A DNA stretch of 64,000 nucleotides from Rhodospirillaceae bacterium SYSU D60007 (GCA_003574685.1 QOCQ01000018.1:1-64000), one strand, 5' to 3'; positions 36,193 through 44,252 are shown, counted from the stretch's first letter. A program made the numbers and translations. Notes: generated by a model from the letters alone, not told the origin.

Positions 36193-36330
36193 CGATTGCC
36201 TCGGGAACAGGACGGCGGACGCCTGATCGCCGCATTATCAGAATTTTTTATTGGCCGCTCACTCAGGAATGACGGAATATAGCGGCTTGTTTGTCGTTAA
36301 GCGTTCGAGCCCTCGTTGTGGGGAACGCAA

Positions 36331-36891
36331 ATGGCGGCTTCGGTGCTGGCAATGAGCATTGCCGTTGTCCTCTCGGCTTTGCTGCTGTGGGCTGGTTTCG
36401 GCAAGCTGATCAGACTGTCCGACGCGGCATCGACGGCTTCCGCCATCGGCATTCCCCTGAGATGGGGACGCGGTGCCGCGGTCACAATCGCACTCTGGGA
36501 AGTCGGGACGGCGCTGGGCGTGCTGTGGGCGCCTGGCTCGTCCTGGATCGCCGCGAGCGTGGTGGCGCTCGGCACCGTGTTCGCCCTTGCGGGACTGGTC
36601 GCGGTGCTTCGAAAGCAGCGCATCCGCTGCCATTGCTTCGGCGCCGGTGCGGCTGGCGCTTATCTCGGGTCAGCGCAGATCATCGCGTTACCGGGCTGGA
36701 TCGGCGCTGCTGTGACGTTGCATCTCGCGCTGCCGGAAGTCTCGCCGGTTCCGACAGCCGCTTGCCTTCTGGCTGGCGTCGGCCTTGCGATCGCTGCGGT
36801 GAAGTCAGGAGCGCTGCGGCGTGCTGTGCGCGAAGCACGCGGCGATCGCCTCTCTGCCCAGGAGATGTACGTATGGTTACCATTGCGCTAA
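36331..36891 (+). CDS. MauE/DoxX-like redox-associated membrane protein
   Basis: 186 residues from ATG 36331 with GTGGGGA upstream. Four or five membrane helices are visible. The layout LLLWAGFGKLIRLSDAASTASAIGI, ALWEVGTALGVLW and, after the third or fourth helix, RIRCHCFGAG (C100, C102) matches MauE proteins, whose C-x-C-F-G motif is characteristic. MauE works with MauD in forming the disulfides and cofactor of the methylamine dehydrogenase small subunit. The 3' end overlaps the next gene by 19 bases. Sequence divergence makes the exact substrate open. Confidence 0.78.
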   Translation: MAASVLAMSIAVVLSALLLWAGFGKLIRLSDAASTASAIGIPLRWGRGAAVTIALWEVGTALGVLWAPGSSWIAASVVALGTVFALAGLVAVLRKQRIRCHCFGAGAAGAYLGSAQIIALPGWIGAAVTLHLALPEVSPVPTAACLLAGVGLAIAAVKSGALRRAVREARGDRLSAQEMYVWLPLR

Positions 36892-37469
36892 TAGCGGTCG
36901 GCGCGCTGGCGCTGCTGACCTTTGTCCTCTTATGGGCACTGGTGGAGATGTTCCGCGACGTCCGCCAGATACGCGATGCGCTTGGCATCCTCGATCGTCC
37001 GATGGAGGTCGATATCGGCGCGGTGGCTGGCACGAACCCGGGCAGCCATGGCCTGCCGCAACAACTCGACGACGCAACATCGGCCCTCGTCCTTTTCCTT
37101 GCGGACCGGTGCGCGACTTGCAGGATCCTCGCGGCGGCGACGGGCGGCGCCCTGCCGGCCGGACTCTGGATCGTTGTGGAAGCAGCAAGCGATGATGCCG
37201 CGGCGGCATTCGTCGAGTCCCATGGGCTGGCACCGGGACTGCGGAATGGGCGCGTGATCGTGGATTGCGAGGGCGCGATCGCAGCGCGTCTCGGTCTCAA
37301 CATGACGCCCGTAGCCTACCGGGTCGAGCGCGGCCTCTTCAAGGATGCGGCAACAGTGCCGTCGATGCGCACGCTGTCATCGATGATTCCCAGCCCCGGA
37401 CAGCCGGTCGCCGTTTCGGCCGGAACCCGGACGCTGACGCCGCTCGGCGTGGTCAGTGCAAGGCTGTAG
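36873..37469 (+). CDS. membrane-anchored thioredoxin-like protein (MauD-like)
   Basis: 198 residues from ATG 36873, with AGGAG upstream. One N-terminal membrane helix (TIALIAVGALALLTFVLLWALV) anchors a periplasmic domain. This domain contains LVLFLADRCATCRIL with a C80-x-x-C83 redox pair and a thioredoxin-type cis-Pro turn LNMTPVAYRVE near residue 148. Both the anchor and the domain follow the MauD plan. It would form or isomerise disulfides in the cysteine-rich protein encoded next. The domain is shortened compared with classic TlpA/MauD proteins. Confidence 0.75.
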   Translation: MVTIALIAVGALALLTFVLLWALVEMFRDVRQIRDALGILDRPMEVDIGAVAGTNPGSHGLPQQLDDATSALVLFLADRCATCRILAAATGGALPAGLWIVVEAASDDAAAAFVESHGLAPGLRNGRVIVDCEGAIAARLGLNMTPVAYRVERGLFKDAATVPSMRTLSSMIPSPGQPVAVSAGTRTLTPLGVVSARL

Positions 37470-37489
37470 AGATGAAGGAGGGCACGGCA

Positions 37490-37936
37490 ATGTCCACGTA
37501 CACGGTTCAGCCTGGTGACGACCTTTCCGCGGTGGCACGCGAACACGGTTTCAAGTCGTGGAAGGCGCTTTATTCCCATCCCGACAATGCCGGATTCAGA
37601 AGGCTGCGCCCGAAGCCCGGTCTCATTTTCCCGGGCGACATGATCATCATTCCCAGGCTGGCCGCGCCCGATCCGGGCGGCGTGCACCCGGGCCTCAAGC
37701 CGGGTCCGACGCCGATGCAGAAGATCCTCGACGACAAGTGCTGCTTTCTGGCGACGAACAAGGAATGTCCCTACAAGGGCACCAAGTCGAACTACACCTG
37801 CTCGTCAGGCTATGTGAAGCACCACTGGGTGTGCACCGAAGGCACGCGCAAGATCGGCTGCGGCGAATGCGCCAAGAGCCCCAGCCAGAGCTGCTGGACG
37901 GGGCCGTTCGAATGCTCGATCTGGTGGTGGATGTGA
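37490..37936 (+). CDS. LysM protein with a nine-cysteine, Trp-rich C-terminal domain
   Basis: 148 residues from ATG 37490, preceded by GAAGGAGGG. Residues 3-56 are a LysM domain (YTVQPGDDLSAVAREHGF then SWKALYSHPDNAG and GLIFPGDMIIIP) of the kind met in phage-tail or secretion-system proteins. A Pro/Gly linker (57-76) leads to a tail of about 65 residues with nine cysteines (84, 85, 93, 104, 115, 124, 127, 135, 142) and tryptophans 113, 136 and 145-147. The pattern of HHWVC, CGEC and a Trp/Cys-rich end is reminiscent of the methylamine dehydrogenase light chain, in which two Trp become TTQ. No signal peptide is present, so export must use another route if the disulfides form. Likely substrate of the MauE/MauD-like pair. 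Not otherwise recognised. Confidence 0.65.
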   Translation: MSTYTVQPGDDLSAVAREHGFKSWKALYSHPDNAGFRRLRPKPGLIFPGDMIIIPRLAAPDPGGVHPGLKPGPTPMQKILDDKCCFLATNKECPYKGTKSNYTCSSGYVKHHWVCTEGTRKIGCGECAKSPSQSCWTGPFECSIWWWM

Positions 37937-37967
37937 GGCCGCGTCCCGCCCGCATGGGGAGGCAATC

Positions 37968-38036
37968 ATGATTGACGTCGTGCTGGCGCTGGCGCTGGCG
38001 GCTCTTGCGGGGATCTCGCAGATCAGCAGCCCGTGA
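37968..38036 (+). CDS. 22-residue hydrophobic peptide
   Basis: ATG 37968 follows an excellent GGGGAGG (37957-37963), and the frame encodes MIDVVLALALAALAGISQIS plus two residues before TGA 38034-38036. It is one short hydrophobic helix, enough to span or lie in the membrane. It sits in the 109-base gap between the LysM gene and the membrane-protein gene of the same operon. It may be a real small membrane subunit or a leader whose translation couples to the next gene (nine bases on). Confidence 0.45.
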   Translation: MIDVVLALALAALAGISQISSP

Positions 38037-38045
38037 GGCGTTTCG

Positions 38046-38669
38046 ATGGTGGGAACCATCGGACCCCTCGTGCAGGGGGCTCTGCCTCGGTGGCGCTGGC
38101 GGCTTCAGATCACGACCCTGTTCGTGAGCGGCTTCCTCGCCGGTGCCGGCATCATCTTCGCCGCGGCGTTCCTGCTGGGCCTCGCCTTGCAGCTCCATGA
38201 GCTGCCGCTGGCCCTGCGGCGCTCCATTGCGGCATCGGGCCTTGTGGTCCTGGCGGTCGTCGACCTGTGGGCACGCCGTCAAGGCGCGTACTGCCCGGTG
38301 GGACCGAGACGGCAGACGCCGCGGGCCCTGAGAAGCCGCCACTCGATGCTGCTTGTGGCGCCGGTCTGGGGCTTCGATACGGGGCTGGCCGTCACGACCT
38401 TCCGGGTTGCGGCGGCGACATGGGGCGCCATGCTGCTGACCACGCTCGGCCTTGCGGGCTGGCAGACCGGACTTGCCTACGGTCTCGGCTTCACGGTTCC
38501 CGTCACCTTCCTGATGTGGACCCATCGCTCCGGCCGGATGGCGATCACCGGCGAGCCCGGTGATCCCGGCCTTGGCGAGCTGCTGGACAGGAGCAGGACT
38601 TTGCAGGCGACCTCGGCCGTGCTGCTCGCCGCCGGCGCCGCGATCCTCGCGGCCGAACTCCTCACGTAG
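38046..38669 (+). CDS. polytopic membrane protein, possible MauF/CcdA-like
   Basis: 207 residues with about five or six membrane helices (LFVSGFLAGAGIIFAAAFLLGLALQL, SIAASGLVVLAVVDLWA, LLVAPVWGFDTGLAVTTF, WGAMLLTTLGLAGW, GLAYGLGFTVPVTFLMW and a last helix near the end). APVWGFDTGLAVTTFRV is a distinctive conserved-looking stretch. Its place in a set containing MauE-, MauD- and MauA-like products makes MauF, a DsbD/CcdA-related membrane protein, the nearest guess. It has a single cysteine (CPVGP), so it cannot by itself carry a two-Cys relay. It starts nine bases after the small peptide gene and ends six bases before the propeller gene. Confidence 0.55.
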   Translation: MVGTIGPLVQGALPRWRWRLQITTLFVSGFLAGAGIIFAAAFLLGLALQLHELPLALRRSIAASGLVVLAVVDLWARRQGAYCPVGPRRQTPRALRSRHSMLLVAPVWGFDTGLAVTTFRVAAATWGAMLLTTLGLAGWQTGLAYGLGFTVPVTFLMWTHRSGRMAITGEPGDPGLGELLDRSRTLQATSAVLLAAGAAILAAELLT

Positions 38670-38675
38670 GCTGCC

Positions 38676-40019
38676 ATGAAATGGAGATTCGCGGCGCTGG
38701 TTTCGGCAGTCCTGGCCACGGCGCCGTGCGCTTCAGCGGCGGCCCAGGGTAGTGTGCCGACCGTGATCGGCCTTGAACAACAGGTGCTGCAATTCGTGCC
38801 CAGCCGGCCCGATCTTTCGGTCGGCATCGTCTGGCTGACCATTCTCTCCCCCGACCAGGACTGGACGGTGCGGCTTGCGAAAGCGCAGATCGCCAACTTC
38901 CAGGACGCTGGTACCTACAAGTACCTCGAGCTGAAGCGGGTAGGGGACAACCGCTTCGAGCTGCCGTCGCTGAAGATCGAGCCGGCAAGCAAGGGCGCCG
39001 GTACCGTTTGCCTGTCGGTGAAGGCCTGGTTCAGCGAAGTGGCCAGCGAATCCGACTCGCTCTACTGGATCGACATGGCGGATCGCTACGCGCTGCTCTC
39101 CTTCTGCACGAAGGATGACGAGAGAGCGCAAGCGCGGCACAGCCAGAACCGCGTCGCCACACTGGAAGAGTTCCGGGCGCGCCTGGCGAAGCCGTTCGCC
39201 ATCAACGCCCGGTCAGACCTGGTGCCATGGCGTCCGGCCATCTTCGTGGATCACGAGGGCGCACTCTATTTTCACAGCCTGCTGATCGGCCGGCACACAC
39301 CGGGTACGCTGTCGCATCATCGGCTGGAAGGCTGGAAGCTGTCTCCGGACAGGAAGCTCGACAGGATCGCGATCAGCATTCCGCCGACCCGGCCTGCCTG
39401 GTCCGAGCGCATGCGCGATATGGCACGCGAACCCTTCGATACGCTGCTTCGGATTGCGGCTACCGATATTGTCGCGCGCGGTCCGGCCGGCAATCTCTAC
39501 GTCGCGTCCCCGTCGTGCCGCGACGAGGTGGCGCCGCTGACAGAGGTGGCAAAGATAGACGCCAGCGGCGAATGCCGCACGATTGCCAGCCCGGCACAGC
39601 TTCACAACATCACGGCGCTGGCCGCGGGACCGGCTGGCGCGCTGTACATCACCGACGGCGCGCCCGGGACCGCAAGCGCGATCCGCCGCCTGGCGCCGGA
39701 CGGCACCGTCTCAACACTGGCTGCGGACTTCCATTTGCCAAGCGCGCTGACGGTTGACGCGGCCGGCAATGTCCATGTCGCCGAGCCGCTTGACGGACGC
39801 GTGCAGAAAGTCACTGCCGACGGCGTGGTGACGACGGTGTCCGCGGCATCCGGCGATCCACTTGTGCGGCCCACTGGCGTGGCGGTCGGTCCGGACGGCA
39901 GCCTCTACATTCTCGACAGCGGCCCGCGGCGGGTTCGTATTCGCAAGATCCCGCCGCGCGGCAAGGTGCAGACGCTGGTCGTGATTGACGCGCCGGCAGA
40001 TGCAGGGCCTGCCAGGTGA
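38676..40019 (+). CDS. secreted NHL/SMP-30-like beta-propeller protein
   Basis: 447 residues from ATG 38676. A clear signal peptide (MKWRFAALVSAVLATAPCAS, cleavage near AAAQG) sends it to the periplasm. The first 200 residues form an unassigned beta-rich domain. From about 245 on, repeats of the type GPAGALYITDGAPGT, AGNVHVAEPLDGRVQKV and GPDGSLYILDSGPRRVRIRKI mark NHL-type propeller blades. The methylamine dehydrogenase large subunit is also a periplasmic propeller, so this may be the partner of the LysM/Cys protein; that link is inferred from position only. It is the last gene of the operon, three bases from the convergent amidase. Confidence 0.72.
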   Translation: MKWRFAALVSAVLATAPCASAAAQGSVPTVIGLEQQVLQFVPSRPDLSVGIVWLTILSPDQDWTVRLAKAQIANFQDAGTYKYLELKRVGDNRFELPSLKIEPASKGAGTVCLSVKAWFSEVASESDSLYWIDMADRYALLSFCTKDDERAQARHSQNRVATLEEFRARLAKPFAINARSDLVPWRPAIFVDHEGALYFHSLLIGRHTPGTLSHHRLEGWKLSPDRKLDRIAISIPPTRPAWSERMRDMAREPFDTLLRIAATDIVARGPAGNLYVASPSCRDEVAPLTEVAKIDASGECRTIASPAQLHNITALAAGPAGALYITDGAPGTASAIRRLAPDGTVSTLAADFHLPSALTVDAAGNVHVAEPLDGRVQKVTADGVVTTVSAASGDPLVRPTGVAVGPDGSLYILDSGPRRVRIRKIPPRGKVQTLVVIDAPADAGPAR

Positions 40020-40022
40020 TTC

Positions 40023-41537
40023 CTACATCTTCTTCCAGTCGCCCGACTGCTCGAAGGCGTAGGCCGCCTTGTAGATGGTGGGCTCGTCGAAGTGCTTGCC
40101 GATCAGCATCACCGAGACGGGCAGCCCGTCGGACATGCCGCACGGGATTGCCATCGCCGGATGATGCGTGATGTCGAAGGGCGCGGTGTTGGAGATCATG
40201 TTCAGCGCCCGCTCGACATAAAGCTCGCGCGGCGCGTCGGGCGGCGGCAGCGGCGTGGCCTTGATCGGCGTGGTCGGCATCAGCAGCAGGTCGTACTTCG
40301 CCAGCGCCTCGTCATAGGCGGCCGTCAGCTTGCGGCAGATGTTCATCGCCTTGCCGTAGTAGCGGCTGCCGTAATACTTGCGGATATAGGTGCCGAACAC
40401 CGTGAACAGCTTGGTGGTTTCCGACAGCTCGTTGGCGCGGTTGCGCCAGTTGCGGTGGAAATCCATCAGGCTGGTGACATAGAGATCCGGCCGGCTGACA
40501 CCATAGCCATCGCCCCACATCATGGTCTGCGTCAGCCCCTCGACGCCGATCGGCATCCACAGCGCCGGCGCCAGCAGGTGCCAGGGGATCGATACCTTCT
40601 CGATCGTGGCGCCCAGCGACTCGAACTTGCGCGCGGCGGCCATCACCTTCTCGTTGACGTCCTTCTCGGCATTGGCCTGCTCGAAGCCCTCGTTCACCAC
40701 GCCGATCTTCATGTCCTTGACGCCGCCCTCCAGCATTTTCGTGTAGGCATGCGTCTTCACGTCGTACTGGCGCGGATCGTAGCCGTCAGGCCCGGCGATC
40801 ACCTCCAGCAGCAGCGCGTTGTCCGAAACATTGGCCGTCATCGGACCGGTGTGATCGACATAGATCTCGATCGGCATGATGCCGGTGTAGGGCACCAGCC
40901 CGTGCGTCGGCTTCATGCCGTAGATGCCGCAGAACGAGGCCGGCATGCGGATCGAGCCGCCCTGGTCGCCGCCCAGCGCCATGTCGACCTCGCCCAGCGC
41001 CACCACGACGCCGCTGCCCGACGAGGAGCCGCCGGCCGAGTAGCCCATCTTGTGCGGGTTGTGCACCGGGCCGGTCGCGTTGGTGTGGCTGCCGCCCGAC
41101 AGGCAATAGAACTCGCAATGCACCTTGCCGGCGATGGTGCCGCCGGCGTCGAGGATGCGCTGCACCACCGTGGCGTCAATATCGGGCACATAGCCTTCAA
41201 GCGTCGCCGCACCGTTCATCATGGGAACGCCGGCCAGCATGATGTTGTCCTTCAGCGCCACGGTCTTGCCCTTGAGCTTGCCGCGCGAGGCGCCGTTCAC
41301 CGTCGTCTTCACGTACCACGCGTTGTGCTTGTTTTCCTCAGGGCCCGGCCGATAGCCCGGCGTACGGGGATACTTCACCGGCGGCAGGTTGTCGGGCATC
41401 GCGTCCACGACGTTGTACGCCGCGACGTTGGGGCGCAGCAGCGCGACGTAGGACTCGACATCGGCATCGGTCAGCGAAAGCCCGATCTCGCTGGCGACTT
41501 CCCGGATCTGCGCGGGCGTTGGCACCTGGACGGCCAT
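40023..41537 (-). CDS. amidase (amidase signature family)
   Basis: 504 residues from ATG 41537, with GGAGGAG upstream. The Ser-cisSer-Lys triad is visible: K96 in KTVALKDNIM, Ser171-173 in AGGSSSGSG and S195 in DQGGSIRMPA. It hydrolyses a small aliphatic or aromatic amide to acid and ammonia in the cytoplasm. It is the last gene of a transcript that encodes a Urt/Fmd-like importer, so the two likely take up and break down amides for nitrogen. The frame open upstream of the ATG is not coding-like. Confidence 0.9.
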   Translation of the reverse strand: MAVQVPTPAQIREVASEIGLSLTDADVESYVALLRPNVAAYNVVDAMPDNLPPVKYPRTPGYRPGPEENKHNAWYVKTTVNGASRGKLKGKTVALKDNIMLAGVPMMNGAATLEGYVPDIDATVVQRILDAGGTIAGKVHCEFYCLSGGSHTNATGPVHNPHKMGYSAGGSSSGSGVVVALGEVDMALGGDQGGSIRMPASFCGIYGMKPTHGLVPYTGIMPIEIYVDHTGPMTANVSDNALLLEVIAGPDGYDPRQYDVKTHAYTKMLEGGVKDMKIGVVNEGFEQANAEKDVNEKVMAAARKFESLGATIEKVSIPWHLLAPALWMPIGVEGLTQTMMWGDGYGVSRPDLYVTSLMDFHRNWRNRANELSETTKLFTVFGTYIRKYYGSRYYGKAMNICRKLTAAYDEALAKYDLLLMPTTPIKATPLPPPDAPRELYVERALNMISNTAPFDITHHPAMAIPCGMSDGLPVSVMLIGKHFDEPTIYKAAYAFEQSGDWKKM

Positions 41538-41593
41538 GTTCTCCTCCTTCAGCCTCTTGTTGGGGAACCCGTGAAGCGGCGGGCCGGGCCGGC

Positions 41594-42298
41594 TCAGGGC
41601 GAGAGATACTTCAGCAGGCGTGGATCGCGCCTGACGTCGGATGCGGCGCCTTCCAGCGCGACCTGTCCGCGGTCCATGACGTAGGCATAGTGCGCCACGT
41701 CGAGTGCCAGCTCGATGTGCTGCTCTACGAGAATGAGCGACATCTCCGACGCGAGCCGGCGCAGTCGCTCGGCGATCTCGTCGATCACGCCGACCCACAC
41801 GCCTTCCGTCGGCTCGTCGAGCAGCAGCAGCCGCGGACGGCCCAGCAGTGCGCGGCCGATGGCCAGCATCTTGCGCTCGCCGCCGGAAAGCGTACCGGCG
41901 GTCTGGCCCAGGCGCTGCGCCAGCTTGGGAAAGAAATCCAGCACATCATCGATGTCGTTCTTGTCCTTCTGGCCGATGGCGCCCAGCAGCAGATTCTCCC
42001 GCACGCTGAGCTTCGCGAACACTGCCTGCTCCTGCGGCACGTGCCCCAGCCCGCGGCGCGCGCGCCGTTCGGCCGGCTCGTCCTGCGCCTCCGCGCCGTC
42101 GAAGCGGATGACGCCACTCATGGGCCGGATCTCGCCGGCCAGCGTCTTCAGCAAGGTCGACTTGCCGACGCCGTTACGGCCCAGCACGGCGACGGCGCCG
42201 CGGCGCTGCGCCACGAGCGACAGATCAAACAGCACGCGGCTTCGGCCGTAGCCGGCGCTCAGCTTCTCGACCTGCAACAAGGCCTCGGTGTCAGACAC
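41594..42298 (-). CDS. ABC transporter ATPase, LivF/UrtE-like
   Basis: 234 residues from a GTG at 42298 (GTG TCT GAC ACC). Walker A is GRNGVGKST, Q-loop HVPQEQAVF, signature TLSGGERKMLAIGRALL and Walker B LLLLDEPTEGVWVG. The EGVWV end of Walker B differs from the EGIQP of most LivF and UrtE proteins. The start region is inside the left 17-bp direct repeat that flanks repeat A3. Before insertion this GTG would have overlapped the upstream livG-like stop by eight bases. The gene is therefore intact but now separated from its partner by 182 bases. Confidence 0.88.
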   Translation of the reverse strand: MSDTEALLQVEKLSAGYGRSRVLFDLSLVAQRRGAVAVLGRNGVGKSTLLKTLAGEIRPMSGVIRFDGAEAQDEPAERRARRGLGHVPQEQAVFAKLSVRENLLLGAIGQKDKNDIDDVLDFFPKLAQRLGQTAGTLSGGERKMLAIGRALLGRPRLLLLDEPTEGVWVGVIDEIAERLRRLASEMSLILVEQHIELALDVAHYAYVMDRGQVALEGAASDVRRDPRLLKYLSP

Positions 42299-42302
42299 GG
42301 GA
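42286..42302. repeat. 17-bp direct repeat, left copy, flanking repeat A3
   Basis: CGGTGTCAGACACGGGA, identical to 42476-42492. It holds the start codon of the LivF-like gene on the minus strand. It is interpreted as a target-site duplication. Confidence 0.9.
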
Positions 42303-42475
42303 CGGCCCTCGCGTATGGCCCCCTGTCGTCGTCCTGAGCGAAGCGAAGGACCTCGCGATAGTTCGGCCAAAGAGTGGCGGCACCGGTGACTCACCGACGT
42401 CACCGTTCACGGATCGAACGACCGCAAGGTCCTTCGCTTCGCTCAGGACGACGGAGAAATCACCATATGCGAATG
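42303..42475. mobile_element. family A element, copy 3 (MITE-like, 173 bp)
   Basis: The element lies exactly between two 17-bp perfect direct repeats. Its ends are imperfect inverted repeats: CTCGCGTATGG near the left end and CCATATGCGAAT at the right, then CGTCGTCCTGAGCGAAGCG inverted as CGCTTCGCTCAGGACGACG. No protein is encoded, so it would need a transposase in trans. It separates the LivG-like and LivF-like genes without breaking either. Confidence 0.75.
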
Positions 42476-42492
42476 CGGTGTCAGACACGGGA
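42476..42492. repeat. 17-bp direct repeat, right copy, flanking repeat A3
   Basis: Identical to 42286-42302. It holds the stop codon of the LivG-like gene (TGA on the minus strand at 42483-42481). Confidence 0.9.
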
Positions 42493-43215
42493 GGTGTAGA
42501 CCTCCTGCACGCGCCGGGACTGGGCGATCTGGGCAACGGTGCCGTCGTCGAGCACCTTGCCCTGGTCGAGCACGGTGAGGTGGTCGCAGATGTCCTTGAT
42601 GAAATCAAGGTCGTGCTCAACGATCACCAGCGCGCAGTGGCTTCGGATGGGTTGCAGCAGCTCGCCCGTCACGCGGCGCTCCTCGGGGCTCATACCGCCG
42701 GTGGGCTCGTCGAGCAGCAGCAGCCTGGGCCGCGGCGCCAGCGCCATGGCGATCTCCAGCCATTGCTGCTGGCCGTGGCTCAGCTCGCCCGCAAGGTCGT
42801 CGGCACGGTCGGCCAGGCGGAAGCGGTCCAGCGCGGTCATGATGTCACCGTGAAGAATCTTGCGGCTGCGCGAGCGCAGCAGCGACCACAGGCTCTCGCC
42901 AGACTGCAGCGCCAGCAGCACGTTGTCATAGACCGACAGTTCGGGCAGCACCGCAGTGATCTGGAACTTGAGGCTGAGTCCTGCACGCGAACGCTCGTAG
43001 GGCGTGGCGGCGGTGATATCGCGACCGTTGAAGATGATCGAGCCGCTGTCGGGAAAGTGCGCGCCCGCGATCGCTTTCAGCAGTGTGCTCTTGCCCGAGC
43101 CGTTGGGTCCGATCAGGCCGTGGAAGGTGCCGGGCTCGACCGTCACGTCGATGCCGTCCAGCGCCCGCAGGGTGCCAAAGGACTTGCCGACGTTGCGCAC
43201 TTCCAGCAGCGCCAT
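42481..43215 (-). CDS. ABC transporter ATPase, LivG/UrtD-like
   Basis: 244 residues. Walker A is GPNGSGKST (about 34-42), followed by the LivG-type insert NGRDITAATPYERSRAGLSLKFQ, signature ELSHGQQQWLEIAMALA (Ser-His-Gly-Gln in place of SGGQ, as in UrtD) and Walker B LLLLDEPTGGMSP. The LSHGQ signature supports a urea/amide-type importer over a branched-chain amino-acid one. The start lies three bases after the LivM-like stop. The 3' end is in the right direct repeat of A3. Confidence 0.9.
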   Translation of the reverse strand: MALLEVRNVGKSFGTLRALDGIDVTVEPGTFHGLIGPNGSGKSTLLKAIAGAHFPDSGSIIFNGRDITAATPYERSRAGLSLKFQITAVLPELSVYDNVLLALQSGESLWSLLRSRSRKILHGDIMTALDRFRLADRADDLAGELSHGQQQWLEIAMALAPRPRLLLLDEPTGGMSPEERRVTGELLQPIRSHCALVIVEHDLDFIKDICDHLTVLDQGKVLDDGTVAQIAQSRRVQEVYTSRV

Positions 43216-43218
43216 GGC

Positions 43219-44250
43219 CTACTCTTGTCCTTCCGTGCGGACGCCGTACGAGCCGATGCGCTCGCGGTCTGACACGAAGATGCCGAGGATGCCCTTGGGC
43301 TGGAACATGACCACGGCCAGCAGCACCAGGCCCAGCAGGATCGGCCAGATGCGCTTGATCGCATCGATATCGGCCAGCAGGTAGGTGATCACCTCGACGG
43401 CGGCGGTGCCGATCACCGGTCCGATCAGCGTGCCGGTGCCGCCGAACAGGCAGTAGAGCACGGCGGTGGTGGACAGGCCCGGACCCATGTTGCCCGGCCC
43501 GATGAAGCCCTGGTGATAGCTGTAGAGCGCGCCCGCGATGCCGGCCACGGCGCCCGCCTGCGCGAATACCAGCGCCTTGAAGAGCTGCACGCGATAGCCG
43601 AAGAACGCCAGCCGCTCCTCGTTCTGCCGCATGCCGGCCAGTACCAGCCCGAGCTGCGAGCCCTTGAGGATGCGCGCGGCGATGTAGACCAGCAGCAGGA
43701 CGCCGAGCGCGAGGAAGTAGAATTCCACGCCCTCGACGAATTCGTAGGAGCCGGCCTGCAGCAGCTTGACCGAGGAAAGCCCGTTGCCGGCGCCGACATA
43801 TTGCCAGCCCGACACCAGTCGCTCGGCGGCGTAGGAGCCCGTCAGCGTGCCCAGCGCCACGAAGATCACCGTCGGCGTCCGGCGGCCCAGCAGCAGGAAG
43901 GCACCCAGCAAGCCGGCCAGCAGGAAGCCCGTGACCGCGGCGAGCGGCAGCGTTCCCCAGATGTGGCTGAATTCGAGATCGCGGCCGACGAGCGCGATCA
44001 CGTATCCCGCGACGCCGAAGAACAACGCCTGTCCGAAGCTCATGATGCCCGACATGCCCCAGCACAGGTCGAAGCTGATCGCCAGCATCGAGAGGATCAG
44101 CACGTTGGTGGCCAGCGTCACGAGCGCGGTGCGCTCGCCCAGCACGAAGGGGGTGACCAGCGCCACCAGCAGCATGCCGATCTCGATCAGCGGCAGCACC
44201 CGCAACGCCCGCCCGCGCCGGCGCGCCAGCAATCCCGCCACCGCTGTCAT
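43219..44250 (-). CDS. ABC transporter permease, LivM/UrtC-like
   Basis: 343 residues from ATG 44250. About ten membrane helices are predicted, including NVLILSMLAISFDLCWGMSGIMSFGQALFFGVAGY, the standard LivM/UrtC opening, and GLVLAGMRQNEERLAFFGYRVQLFK, the cytoplasmic coupling loop. The frame continues upstream through repeat E1, which I exclude. It pairs with the LivH-like permease, although the binding-protein gene sits between the two. Confidence 0.88.
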   Translation of the reverse strand: MTAVAGLLARRRGRALRVLPLIEIGMLLVALVTPFVLGERTALVTLATNVLILSMLAISFDLCWGMSGIMSFGQALFFGVAGYVIALVGRDLEFSHIWGTLPLAAVTGFLLAGLLGAFLLLGRRTPTVIFVALGTLTGSYAAERLVSGWQYVGAGNGLSSVKLLQAGSYEFVEGVEFYFLALGVLLLVYIAARILKGSQLGLVLAGMRQNEERLAFFGYRVQLFKALVFAQAGAVAGIAGALYSYHQGFIGPGNMGPGLSTTAVLYCLFGGTGTLIGPVIGTAAVEVITYLLADIDAIKRIWPILLGLVLLAVVMFQPKGILGIFVSDRERIGSYGVRTEGQE

Positions 44251-44252
44251 GG

